Shown here: piece after piece, positions 1 through 8,355 of the stretch
How the letters are laid out: each line of letters opens with the position of its first letter
How positions within the stretch are numbered: position 1 is the stretch's first letter
The notes under the pieces: generated by a model
Databases searched by the model: none
What the model was told of the DNA's origin: nothing
The model's input: the letters and a program-made list of their open reading frames with translations, nothing else
Translations under genes and position numbers: made by a program
DNA from: Desulfohalovibrio reitneri
GTDB lineage: Bacteria; Desulfobacterota; Desulfovibrionia; Desulfovibrionales; Desulfovibrionaceae
Assembly (NCBI RefSeq): GCF_000711295.1
Contig: NZ_JOMJ01000003.1
Location: forward strand, 633,001 to 697,000
DNA length: 64,000 bases
Direction of reading: 5' to 3'

Positions 1-716
1 GCCGCGAAGAGGGGGATGTCCGCCTCTTCGCAAATCTTCACGGCCGACTCCAAGGCGGAGATGACGGTGTTGTCCGTGGGGATGGTGATGGCGTCCACCC
101 GGCCAACCAAGCTCTTGGCCGCGGAGTAGACTTCGGCCGAGGTGGAAACGGTGCGCGGCTCGACCTCGATGCCCAGCTTGGCGCATTCTTCCTCGATCAT
201 GTTGTAGGAGACCACGGAGTTGGCCTCGCCCGCGTTGTAGAGCACGCCGATGGTCTCCACGCCGGGCACTATTTCCTTGATCAGCGCCATCTGCCGGTCC
301 ACGGGGCTTTTGTCCGTCATGCCGGAAATGTTGCCGCCCGGTTTTTCCATGTTGTCCACCAGGCCCGCGGCCACGGGGTCGGTCACGGCGCTGATGAGAA
401 TCGGCTTGTTGTGGAGCTTCTGAGCCACGGCCTGGGCGGTGGGCGTGGCGATGGCCAGGATCAGGTCGGGGTCGTCGTCGCGGATCTGGCTGGCGATCTG
501 GATGGCCATGTCCATGCTGCCCTGGGCGGTGTAGACCTTGTACTCGGCCTCGACGCCGTTCTCTTTCAGGTAGTCCTGGAAACCGTTGCGCACGGCGTCC
601 AGGGCGGGGTGCTCCACGACCTGAGTGGAGGAAATCAGGTAGTCGGCGGCTTGGACGGCCGCTGCGGGGGAAATGAGCGCCGCCAGAGTCAGGCAGGCGG
701 TGAGAATCCGTTTCAT
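1..716 (-). CDS. ABC transporter substrate-binding protein (ABC_sub_bind family), partial
   Basis: The gene runs off the left edge, so only the N-terminal ~238 residues are visible. The start ATG at 716 is preceded by GGGAGG. A signal peptide (MKRILTACLTLAALISPAAA) is followed by a fold of the TrpX-like ABC_sub_bind family: the HPALDAVRNGF opening, IATPTAQAVA, AVTDPVAAGLV and the GVLYNAGEANS hinge are typical. Such proteins bind a small organic ligand in the periplasm and deliver it to a two-component permease and ATPase, usually encoded just downstream; here that would lie outside the window. The ligand cannot be read from the sequence. Family members near trp genes bind aromatic amino acids, but no such context is visible. 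It follows the yibQ-like gene on the same strand after a 99-nt gap. Confidence 0.85.
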   Translation of the reverse strand, partial: MKRILTACLTLAALISPAAAVQAADYLISSTQVVEHPALDAVRNGFQDYLKENGVEAEYKVYTAQGSMDMAIQIASQIRDDDPDLILAIATPTAQAVAQKLHNKPILISAVTDPVAAGLVDNMEKPGGNISGMTDKSPVDRQMALIKEIVPGVETIGVLYNAGEANSVVSYNMIEEECAKLGIEVEPRTVSTSAEVYSAAKSLVGRVDAITIPTDNTVISALESAVKICEEADIPLFA

Positions 717-815
717 GGTGGGTTCCTCCCGAAAAGTGTCCATCGCGTTTGGAGGCCGAGCGGGTAAAAGAAATCAATAGACCGGATCGGGGCAAATCTC
801 AAGCCCCCCGGGCGT

Positions 816-2057
816 TCAGCCTTCCCCGTCCGAACCGTGGGAAGTCGTTTTTTTCGCGGTCGTCCGGCGCAGGCGTTCTGCCATGGAGGCGATACCCACC
901 GGAGTTACCGCCGGATCGCGCAGATCCCACCATTGCCGCAGTGCCTCCAGGGTCTCGGGGTGGGGGTGGCCTATGGCCACGGCCTGCCCACGTTTACGAG
1001 CCAGGCGTTCCGCCTTGCGGAGTTGGTGCAGTATGGCCGGGGCCTGGGGAACGTTGTCCAGAAAAACGTCGCGCTCCAGAGGGGCGAGCCCCGCCGCCAC
1101 GGCCGCTTCCTTGCCCTTGCTGCCGCCCACGGTGCGGGAGTCCAGAAAGATGAGGCCGCGTTCGGCGCAAGTCGTGGCCACCAGGTCCATGGCGGCGCGG
1201 TCGGAGGTGTATCGGGACCCCATGTGGTTATTCAACCCAACCACGCCGGGCAGGCCGTCAAGATTCTCCTTCAGTACGCGCCTGGCCTCGGTGGCATTCA
1301 TGGACAGCATGAGCGCGCCGGGCCCTGGGCGCACCTTGGGCCAGCCCCTTGGCTCCATTGGCTGATGCAGGAGCAGATCGAGCCCCTTTTCGCGGGCTGT
1401 CGCCGCGATGCCTCGCGTGTGGGTGGCCTGGGGCCAGACAGCGATGCTTACCGGGAAGGGCAGTTCGGCCAATGACTCGGCGAAGGAAAGGTCTTCGCCC
1501 AGGTCGTCGATGACCACGGCCAGGAGGGCGCCGTCGGGCGGAGGCTCCACCGGCGGCGGCAGGGGCGGGCCCAGCCGGATGATATGCGTGTCGAGGCCCT
1601 TGAGGCTGACGCGCAGTCCGTCCGGAGTGGTGTTCAGGACGGCCTTCGGGGCCCACAGGTCGAGGTGCTTGGCCACCCTGTCGGCCAATTCTTCGGGCGA
1701 CCCGGGAGCGTGCACGGCGATGCGCTGGGTCATGGGCTCGCCACGACCGCCACCTTCCACGGTTTCCAGGGCGTAGTCGCGGCTATTCAACCCCATGTCG
1801 GCGAAAGCCGAGAGCAGGGCGAAATCGACCCTCTTGACCAGTTCGTCCAATCCCGGGCCATCCTCCGGGGGGGGCTCCTCGTAGGCTTGTTCCGGCTGCG
1901 GGGTGGCGGGCGGTTCGGGGCCCTCGCCGGAAGGCAGCAGGGCCATGGCCGCATAGCCAATCAGGGCAAAGAGGATCACCGCCCCGAGCAGGAGCAGCCC
2001 GGTGCGCCTGCTCAGGGGGAAGTGCCCCGGCCCTTCCGGGGGCTGGCGTTCGTCCAT
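816..2057 (-). CDS. yibQ: divergent polysaccharide deacetylase family protein (YibQ-like)
   Basis: 413 residues. There is a single membrane segment at about 20-43, then a Pro/Glu-rich linker to about 70 and a C-terminal divergent polysaccharide deacetylase domain from about residue 175. Visible family motifs are VVIDDLG, HQPMEP, NNHMGS, DSRT, RDVFLDN and IGHPHP. This places it in the cytoplasmic membrane facing the periplasm. The family is often encoded next to EnvC and CtpA, and the order envC-ctpA-yibQ is kept here: the start is 18 nt after the ctpA stop. A role in cell-wall remodelling is inferred from this neighbourhood; the substrate is unknown. The acidic/His residues of the deacetylase core appear present, but activity has not been shown for the divergent family in general. 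Confidence 0.88.
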   Translation of the reverse strand: MDERQPPEGPGHFPLSRRTGLLLLGAVILFALIGYAAMALLPSGEGPEPPATPQPEQAYEEPPPEDGPGLDELVKRVDFALLSAFADMGLNSRDYALETVEGGGRGEPMTQRIAVHAPGSPEELADRVAKHLDLWAPKAVLNTTPDGLRVSLKGLDTHIIRLGPPLPPPVEPPPDGALLAVVIDDLGEDLSFAESLAELPFPVSIAVWPQATHTRGIAATAREKGLDLLLHQPMEPRGWPKVRPGPGALMLSMNATEARRVLKENLDGLPGVVGLNNHMGSRYTSDRAAMDLVATTCAERGLIFLDSRTVGGSKGKEAAVAAGLAPLERDVFLDNVPQAPAILHQLRKAERLARKRGQAVAIGHPHPETLEALRQWWDLRDPAVTPVGIASMAERLRRTTAKKTTSHGSDGEG

Positions 2058-2075
2058 GGTCTCCCGCCGCTCCGG

Positions 2076-3368
2076 CTAGTGGATCTGCTTGATGGTGGGC
2101 AATTTCTTGACCATCTGCAGGGCCAGGCGGAGCTGGTTGTCCTTGGCCAGGAGTTCCATGGCGCGCTCGGACCGCTCGAAGGACTCGTCCTTCTCCGCCT
2201 CGCCGTTTTCCAGGTGGCGGCTGAGGCCCTCCTCGCGAACCACGAAGCCGTTGTCCTTGGACTCCTGGTCCTCGTCGCGCTTTTCAAAGGGCACGACGAT
2301 GTCCGGCTCGATGCCCTCGGCCTGAATGGAGCGGCCGGAGGGGGTGTAGTACAGCGCGGTGGTCAGCTTGATGCCGGAACCGTCTGGCAGGGGGATGACC
2401 GTCTGCACGGAGCCCTTGCCGAAGCTGCGCTCGCCCAGGATGAGGGCCCGCTTGTGGTCCTGCAGCGCTCCGGCCACGATCTCCGAGGCGGAGGCGGAGC
2501 CCGCGTTGATGAGGACGACCACCGGCGCTTTAATATCGCCGGAGTCCTTGGTGGCGGAGTATTCCTTGCGGTTCTTGGGATCCTTGCCCTGGATGTAGGT
2601 CACGAGCCCTTCCTGCAGGAAGAGGTCGGAGACGTTGACGGACTGGCTGAGCAAACCGCCGGGGTTGTTGCGCAGGTCCAGGACGATGCCTTCCAGGCCG
2701 CTTTCCCGGCCGCTGACGTCGTCGATGGCCTTCTTGAGTTCCTCGGTGGTGTTTTCGTTGAAACGGGTCAGGCGCAAGTAGGCCACACCGGGATCGAGGA
2801 TCTCGCTCTTGACGCTGATGATGGGGATGGTGTCGCGGACAATGGTCACTTTCTGGGGCGTGCGGGAATCCTCGTGCAGGATGGTCAACTGGATCTCGCT
2901 GCCCTTCTTGCCCCGGATTTTCTTGACCGCCTCCATGAGGGTGATGTCCTGGGTCGACTCGCCCTCGATTTCCAGGATGACGTCGCCGGAGCGCAGCCCC
3001 GCCTCGAAGGCCGGAGTGTCCTCGATGGGCGAGACCACGGTCAGCCGCCCATCCTCCATGGTGATCTCGATGCCGATGCCCGAGAACTCCCCGGAGGTGG
3101 AGACCTGCATGTCCTTGTATTCCTCGCGGTCCATGAAGGTGGAGTGGGGGTCGAGCTGCTGCAGCATGCCCTTGATGGAGTCGTCGATGAGCTCGGTGCG
3201 GGAAATGTCGCGAACGTAGTAGTCCTCCACCAGGTTGATGACCTGGCTGAACCGCTTCAGCGCGTCGTAGTCGTTGGTCTTGCCCTGTTCCTGGGCGCAC
3301 AGCGTCCCGCCCACGGCGGTGAAGATGAAGATAGTGGACAGGATGACCACGAGCCGGGTGATGCGCAT
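2076..3368 (-). CDS. ctpA: carboxy-terminal processing protease CtpA (S41 family)
   Basis: 430 residues. The ATG at 3368 is chosen because AGGAGG lies at 3373-3378 and a signal peptide follows directly (MRITRLVVILSTIFIF to the LCAQ region). A longer open frame reaching 3686 lies inside envC and has no signal peptide. Domain order: helical N-terminal segment, PDZ domain at about 85-170, then the S41 protease core. The catalytic serine lies in GSASASE (about 291-295) and the lysine in SFGKGS (Lys318). The enzyme cuts periplasmic proteins near their C-termini. It lies 19 nt downstream of the EnvC-like gene. In other bacteria Ctp proteases act together with M23 hydrolases in peptidoglycan turnover, which fits this pairing. 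Confidence 0.95.
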   Translation of the reverse strand: MRITRLVVILSTIFIFTAVGGTLCAQEQGKTNDYDALKRFSQVINLVEDYYVRDISRTELIDDSIKGMLQQLDPHSTFMDREEYKDMQVSTSGEFSGIGIEITMEDGRLTVVSPIEDTPAFEAGLRSGDVILEIEGESTQDITLMEAVKKIRGKKGSEIQLTILHEDSRTPQKVTIVRDTIPIISVKSEILDPGVAYLRLTRFNENTTEELKKAIDDVSGRESGLEGIVLDLRNNPGGLLSQSVNVSDLFLQEGLVTYIQGKDPKNRKEYSATKDSGDIKAPVVVLINAGSASASEIVAGALQDHKRALILGERSFGKGSVQTVIPLPDGSGIKLTTALYYTPSGRSIQAEGIEPDIVVPFEKRDEDQESKDNGFVVREEGLSRHLENGEAEKDESFERSERAMELLAKDNQLRLALQMVKKLPTIKQIH

Positions 3369-3387
3369 ATAACCTCCTGGTGGCCGG

Positions 3388-4518
3388 TCAGCGGTTGGGT
3401 CGCAACCAGCTGACGGGATTGAGGGCGTTTTGTCGGAATCGCAACTCAAAGTAAAGGCCGGGCCCTTCCGCGGCCGGATAGTAGCCGGCCGCTCCAAGGG
3501 GTTCGTCCTTCTCCACTTCCTGGCCCATTCTGACGAAGCTTTGGGAAAGGAAGGCGTAGAGCGTGTAGTATTTCTCGCCGTGGTAGACGATAACCACCTG
3601 ACCGAACCCGCGCAAGACGTCGTTGTGGACCACCTTGCCCCAGGAAACGGCCCGCACCCTGTCACCGGATGACAGGGAAAGCCCAAGGCCCCGCACGGGG
3701 GGCTCGGCGCCGGGTGCGAACTTCGCCACTACCGGGCCGTCCGCTGGCCAGGGCAGGCTGCCCTTGAGCTTGGATATTTTTTTGGTGGTCAACGTCTTGA
3801 GTTTGTATCGCAGCGACTCCACCGTGGCCAGAACACGGTCCAGCTCCTCCTCCCGGCTGATCTTTTCGGCACGGATTTTCTGGATGGAGTGAACCAGCCG
3901 CAGCTTGGCTTCCAGGGCCTGGTCTTTTTTCTCCCGCAACTGTTCCATTTGGCGGCTGATTTCGTTTTCCAGCCGGTCCTGCTCGGCCAGGCTGGCGGCC
4001 AATTCGGAACTCACCCTGGCCAGTTCAGCCAAAGCCCTTCCCCCCTCGCGGTAGAGAGCGGACAGCCAGGTGAAGCGGCGGTCGGCCTTCTCCCAGGTGG
4101 AGAGGCCGCGCAGCTTGCTGACGCGGTTGTCCAGATGGATGGGCCACAAGGAGGCCAGCAGGCCGCCGAGGTCCCGCGCCACGGCCCTGCTCCGCGTTTC
4201 CAGCTTGTCGGAACGGGCCAGGATCTCCCGCTGGGTGCCTTGTACTTCCTCCAGCTTGGCCTCTGCCTCCCAGACCTCGTCCTCCAGCCGGATGACCTTG
4301 TCCTCCAACTCGGCCAAGTTGGTGAACAACTCGCGTTCCTTGTCGCTGAGCCGGTCGATGGCTTGTTTGGCGCTTTGCGCCTCCTTCTTTTGTTCGCGGA
4401 TGGATTCCTGCAGCCGTTTGACCGCGGTGGATTCCGCCGCGGCCGGAGAAGGCCACGCCGCGAGAAGAAGGAGCGGAAGAAGCAGCAGGCTGGCTATGGC
4501 GGCGGGACAGGGCTTCAC
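3388..4518 (-). CDS. envC: murein hydrolase activator EnvC-like protein (M23/LytM domain)
   Basis: 376 residues with a GTG start at 4518, overlapping the upstream stop as GTGA. A signal peptide (to about residue 28) is followed by a long coiled coil (about 30-235) and a C-terminal LytM domain. The LytM domain looks degenerate: the segment ending in GLYFELRFRQ replaces a clean HxH metal site, and I do not see the full HxxxD/HxH set. That is what is expected of EnvC-type activators, which stimulate amidases rather than cut peptidoglycan themselves. It is periplasmic and would act at division or during wall remodelling. It is translationally coupled to the endonuclease gene and sits upstream of ctpA. 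Confidence 0.88.
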   Translation of the reverse strand: MKPCPAAIASLLLLPLLLLAAWPSPAAAESTAVKRLQESIREQKKEAQSAKQAIDRLSDKERELFTNLAELEDKVIRLEDEVWEAEAKLEEVQGTQREILARSDKLETRSRAVARDLGGLLASLWPIHLDNRVSKLRGLSTWEKADRRFTWLSALYREGGRALAELARVSSELAASLAEQDRLENEISRQMEQLREKKDQALEAKLRLVHSIQKIRAEKISREEELDRVLATVESLRYKLKTLTTKKISKLKGSLPWPADGPVVAKFAPGAEPPVRGLGLSLSSGDRVRAVSWGKVVHNDVLRGFGQVVIVYHGEKYYTLYAFLSQSFVRMGQEVEKDEPLGAAGYYPAAEGPGLYFELRFRQNALNPVSWLRPNR

Positions 4519-5183
4519 GCGGCCATGTCCTCCAGGGGGCAGCCCTGGCAGCGTGGATTGGTGCGGCGGCAGCGGTCCGCCCCAAGCCGCACGATCAGGG
4601 CGTGGAATTCGTTGTAGAGAGGAACGTCCTCGGGCAGGGAGTCGTGAAACTGTTCCTGAAGCTGGTGGTAGTCGGACTCCTCCGGGGCCAGCCCGTGCCT
4701 GCTCAGGATGCGGTGGGTGTAGGCGTCCACCACGAAAACCGGCCGGTGCAGGGCATAGAGCAGGATGGAGTCGGCCGTTTCCGGCCCCACGCCCTTGACC
4801 GAGAGCAGCGCCTCGCGGAGGTCGGGGGTCTCCATGGCCTCCAGAAAAGCCAGGTCGTCGCGCTCCAGGTGTTCAGGCTGGTCCGCCAACTCTTCGAATT
4901 TTGCCAGCAGGTTGCCCAGGCGGGTGGCCTTGAGTCGGTAGTATCCAGCAGGGCGGATGCGTTCGGCCAGATCTTCGGCGTGCAGGTCCAGCAAGCGGCG
5001 GGGCACCAGGGGACCGTCTTCCTTGAGGGCTTCCACCGCCCTGGAGGCGTTCCGCCAGGCCGTGTTTTGCCCCAGAATCGCGCCCACGGCTACCTCGAAG
5101 GGGCTGTCCGCGGGCCACCAGCGGCTGGGGCCCAGCGCGTTCAGCAGGGTGCGGTGCATTTCCAGCAATGGATTGAGCTTCAT
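4515..5183 (-). CDS. endonuclease III-like HhH-GPD DNA glycosylase
   Basis: 222 residues from ATG 5183. The HhH-GPD fold is clear: AILGQNTAWRNA near residue 40, the helix-hairpin-helix LLSVKGVGPETADSILLYAL near 130, and VFVDAYTHRILSR with the catalytic Asp just after it. The lysine of the hairpin (SVKGVG) is the expected bifunctional-type residue. At the C-terminus the iron-sulfur pattern C-x6-C-x2-C is present, but the fourth cysteine expected five residues later is Ala and the protein ends. It removes damaged bases from DNA. I cannot tell an Nth-type from a MagIII-type substrate range. It is first in a minus-strand run with envC, ctpA and yibQ, and diverges from the STT3 gene. Confidence 0.85.
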   Translation of the reverse strand: MKLNPLLEMHRTLLNALGPSRWWPADSPFEVAVGAILGQNTAWRNASRAVEALKEDGPLVPRRLLDLHAEDLAERIRPAGYYRLKATRLGNLLAKFEELADQPEHLERDDLAFLEAMETPDLREALLSVKGVGPETADSILLYALHRPVFVVDAYTHRILSRHGLAPEESDYHQLQEQFHDSLPEDVPLYNEFHALIVRLGADRCRRTNPRCQGCPLEDMAA

Positions 5184-5288
5184 GGGCGTGTGCAGTATAC
5201 AGGCCGGGTTTTTCGCGTCAGGCGTTCGGTTATGCTGGCGCGAAGGTACGGCGGAATCCGCCCCCTTGCAAGGGCGAACGGGAGCGAC

Positions 5289-7454
5289 ATGCGACTCGAA
5301 AACGACGCGGCCCGCGCCTGGTGGCGCTGGGCCCTGGCGCTTGGCCTGGCATTCCTGGGCGCGGCATTGTTGCGCGTGTACCAGGCCCCCATGTGGTTGG
5401 ACATGCCGTCCCTCATGGCTGGCGGCGAGCCCATTATGTACACGCACGACGCCTACGGCTGGCTGGCCGGGGCCAAGTTCGAGAATACGTATTTCAACGA
5501 ACCCCTGTCGGTATTCGTGCGCTGGTTGCACCAGGCCGGTGGCTTCGGGCTGGGCTGGCTCGGCTACTGGCTTCCGGCAATCATGGCCCCGCTGGTGGCC
5601 CTGCCGGTCTGCTGGCTGGCCGGGCGCTGGAACAAGCTGGAGTTCGGGCCGGCCGCGGGCATTCTGGCGGCCACCATCCCCGGCTTCTACATCCGCTCCT
5701 CCCTCGGGGAACTGGACACGGACCTCTTTTCCCTGCTGACGGTGACGGTGACGGCGGCCGGTGCGATTTTGCTGGTTGAGCCCACCTGCAACCGGGGCTG
5801 GAGGCTGGAGCGGGGGGCGGAACCGCGTCCTCTCACCGACGTCGAGCGCGGACGGCAGTACGCCTGGGCCTTCGCCCTGGGAATCTGGTCGGCTTTCGGC
5901 GGTATTCTGTACGGCAACTCCCCGCTGCTCTGCCTGCCCCTGTTCGGAGCGGCCGCCGGGCTGGGGGTGCTGCTGGGCCGTCCCGGCACGCGCCTGAGCA
6001 ACGGGGCGGCGGTGGTCTTGGCGGCCCTGCCCATGGTGGCGGGCTGGTGGACCCTGATTCTGCCGCTGGCGGGACTGGCCGCGCTCCGCTTCCGGCCGTC
6101 CCTGTTTCGCAAACCCGTGCCGGACGCTATCCTGCTCGTGGCCGGAGCCGTTCTTTTGTTGTTCGGATCCGATGTGGGCTGGGAGATCATCAACAAGGTC
6201 CTCTACTGGCTGAAGCCGGTTTCGGAAACCGCGGGCGGCGGTGGGGGAGTGCCGGGCCTTAATCTGCCGTCCGTGCTGCAGTCCATCCGCGAGGCCCAGA
6301 CCTTGTCCTGGACAAGGTTGCTGACCACCGTGGCCGGCGGGGCGGTGGTCTTTCCCTTCCTGCTGGCTGGGTATGTCCGCCTGGTGATCGCCCGGCCAAT
6401 GGCGTTGGTTTTTCTGCCGCTCCTGCTGCTCGGCCTGGCGGGTAAGACCCTGGGCATCCGTTTCACCATGTTCGCCGGTCCCGCCATGGGGCTCGGCGTG
6501 GTGGGGCTGGGGATGCTGGCGGATCGGCTACCCGCTCCGGGGCGGTGGCTCAAACCGGGAGCGGTGGTCGCGATGACGGCCCTGGCGCTTGTGCCGCTGG
6601 CGCGTTTCGTGGACGCCCGTCCCGCGTCACCGGTGCTTTCGAGGCCCTACGCCGAGACGCTGCTCGACCTGCGGAGCAAGGCGGACGAACGGGGCTGGCT
6701 GTGGCTGTGGTGGGACTACGGCTACGCCGCCCAGCACTACGCCGAGCGCTACACAGTTGCCGACGGCGCGCGGCACACCGAGAAATGGCTGTATCCTCTG
6801 GCCAAGGTGCATGCCTCCGATTCACCCGCCCAGGCGGCCAACCTCATGCGGTTCGTCGCCTCGGACATGGTCGCCCAGGCCAAGGGGCAGGAAGCGCCCG
6901 AGGTAAACCCTGACCTGGCCTACATGCGGGTCAATCCCATGAAGTCCCTGCGCGAGATGGGCGGCCCGGCGGCCAAGGAGTTTCTCGCGGGACTGGAGGA
7001 CGAGCCGGTTTCCGCGGGCGGCAACGTCCCCGGTCAGTACCTGGTGTTCTCCTGGGACAACATCCGCATCGCCGAGTGGATAGGCAGGTTCGGCAAATGG
7101 GACGTTGCCGACGGCTCCACCGGAAAACCCAACGTGACCTTCGTGCCCGGTCGATTCCGCATCAATCCCCGGGGGGTGCTGGAGAGCCAGCTCGGCAGCA
7201 TCCCACTTTCCAGTGTGGACATCCTGAGTGCGGAGGGCAATCGGTCCAAGGACTGGCCGCGCCTCGGCGGGGTGCATCTGGTGGTCAACGAGGCCACCAG
7301 CGAGGCCTTCATCATGGACAGCCGGGCTTACCGCATGAACATGATGCGGATGCTCTTCAAGAGCCCCGCCCGCTTCAGTGACAATTTCGAGTTGGTGGCC
7401 GAGACGCCGCCCCACACGAGGGTCTACCGGGTCAAGCGTTCGCCCGGTCAATGA
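5289..7454 (+). CDS. pglB: STT3/PglB-type oligosaccharyltransferase
   Basis: 721 residues starting at ATG 5289, with GGGAG a few bases upstream. The N-terminal half has about 11-13 membrane helices, and the C-terminal part is a periplasmic domain. GT-C motifs match bacterial PglB: Asp in MYTHDAYGW (D54), the DxD pair in GELDTDLF (D143/D145), a TIxE-like SIRE (332-335), and the signature WWDYG at 474-478. Such enzymes move a lipid-linked oligosaccharide onto Asn of D/E-x-N-x-S/T or N-x-S/T sequons of periplasmic proteins. No glycan-assembly genes are adjacent, as is usual for lone PglB genes in Desulfovibrio. Its 3' end overlaps the convergent prmA by 23 nt. Confidence 0.92.
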   Translation: MRLENDAARAWWRWALALGLAFLGAALLRVYQAPMWLDMPSLMAGGEPIMYTHDAYGWLAGAKFENTYFNEPLSVFVRWLHQAGGFGLGWLGYWLPAIMAPLVALPVCWLAGRWNKLEFGPAAGILAATIPGFYIRSSLGELDTDLFSLLTVTVTAAGAILLVEPTCNRGWRLERGAEPRPLTDVERGRQYAWAFALGIWSAFGGILYGNSPLLCLPLFGAAAGLGVLLGRPGTRLSNGAAVVLAALPMVAGWWTLILPLAGLAALRFRPSLFRKPVPDAILLVAGAVLLLFGSDVGWEIINKVLYWLKPVSETAGGGGGVPGLNLPSVLQSIREAQTLSWTRLLTTVAGGAVVFPFLLAGYVRLVIARPMALVFLPLLLLGLAGKTLGIRFTMFAGPAMGLGVVGLGMLADRLPAPGRWLKPGAVVAMTALALVPLARFVDARPASPVLSRPYAETLLDLRSKADERGWLWLWWDYGYAAQHYAERYTVADGARHTEKWLYPLAKVHASDSPAQAANLMRFVASDMVAQAKGQEAPEVNPDLAYMRVNPMKSLREMGGPAAKEFLAGLEDEPVSAGGNVPGQYLVFSWDNIRIAEWIGRFGKWDVADGSTGKPNVTFVPGRFRINPRGVLESQLGSIPLSSVDILSAEGNRSKDWPRLGGVHLVVNEATSEAFIMDSRAYRMNMMRMLFKSPARFSDNFELVAETPPHTRVYRVKRSPGQ

Positions 7455-8286
7455 CCAGGGCGGCCCACTCCCCCTGCTCCAGACGGTCGGCTGGCGGCAG
7501 CCCAAGGGCCGTGTAGGCGCTCTCCACCTGCTCGGCCTGCTCGATGAGCAGGCCGGAGAGCAGCAGCACGCCGCCCGGCGAGAGCCGCTGGGTGATGGGC
7601 GAGGCCATGGCGATGAGCGGCTCGGAGAGAATATTGGCCGCGATGACGTCGAAGGAGGCGTCCGGAGAGAGGGCGTCTATGGAGCCGCAGGCCAGTTCCA
7701 CCCTGTCCGCCACCCGGTTGCGCTCCAGGTTCTCCCGGGCGCAGGCCACGGCTTGTGGGTCGATGTCCACTCCGGTGCCGGAAAGTCCCGCCTTGGCCAA
7801 GCCGATGGCCAGGATGCCCGAGCCGCAGCCCAGATCCAGGAATCCCCCGGCGTCGCGCAGCCTTCCCGCAAGCAACAGGTCGCCGATGGCCTGTAAGCAA
7901 AGCGCCGTGGTGGGGTGGTGCCCCGTGCCGAAGGCCATCTTGGGCTCGATGACGATGGTTTCCCGGCCCGGATCGCGCTCGTCCTGCAACCAGGGCGGAA
8001 GAATCTCGAAAACGTCTCCGGCCGCGATGGGCGTGAAAAAGTCCCGCCAGGCCATGGACCAGTCCTCTTCCTCCACCTCCTGCCGCACGATCTCCGCGCC
8101 GGGCAGGACCCGGCTCAGCTCCGAGGCCAGTTCATCGGCCAGGGGGTGGGCGTCGAGATGGATGGTGAAGACGGTGGTGCCGTCCTGTTCCTCGGCCTCC
8201 TGCCAGCCCTGCGGCGCGCGCTCGGCGAGAACGGCAGAGGCTTCGTCCGCCCGCTGGGAGTCAAGACGCATATCCAAACGGATCAT
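7432..8286 (-). CDS. prmA: ribosomal protein L11 methyltransferase
   Basis: 284 residues from ATG 8286 (MIRLDMRL); upstream extension adds a non-conserved segment. A small N-terminal substrate-recognition domain (to about residue 95) precedes a class I SAM methyltransferase domain. The motifs FGTGHHPTT, DLGCGSGILAIGLAK (SAM-binding loop) and ANIL match PrmA, which trimethylates lysines and the N-terminus of L11 in the cytoplasm. It is last in the run dut-argD-prmA, 69 nt after argD. Its stop lies inside the 3' end of the convergent pglB. Confidence 0.94.
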   Translation of the reverse strand: MIRLDMRLDSQRADEASAVLAERAPQGWQEAEEQDGTTVFTIHLDAHPLADELASELSRVLPGAEIVRQEVEEEDWSMAWRDFFTPIAAGDVFEILPPWLQDERDPGRETIVIEPKMAFGTGHHPTTALCLQAIGDLLLAGRLRDAGGFLDLGCGSGILAIGLAKAGLSGTGVDIDPQAVACARENLERNRVADRVELACGSIDALSPDASFDVIAANILSEPLIAMASPITQRLSPGGVLLLSGLLIEQAEQVESAYTALGLPPADRLEQGEWAALVIDRANA

Positions 8287-8355
8287 GCTCCGTCCTTTTC
8301 TTGTGGTTGATTTCGCGGGAGGGGCGGTGCGCACCGCCTCTCCCGGGGAAAGCGT

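Noticed and set aside
1584-3413. Long plus-strand open frame opposite yibQ and ctpA
   Set aside because: It is antisense to two well-recognised genes, has the odd composition of a GC-rich shadow frame and no family resemblance.
3369-3686. Upstream extension of ctpA
   Set aside because: It would overlap envC deeply and hide the signal peptide; AGGAGG sits right before the ATG at 3368.
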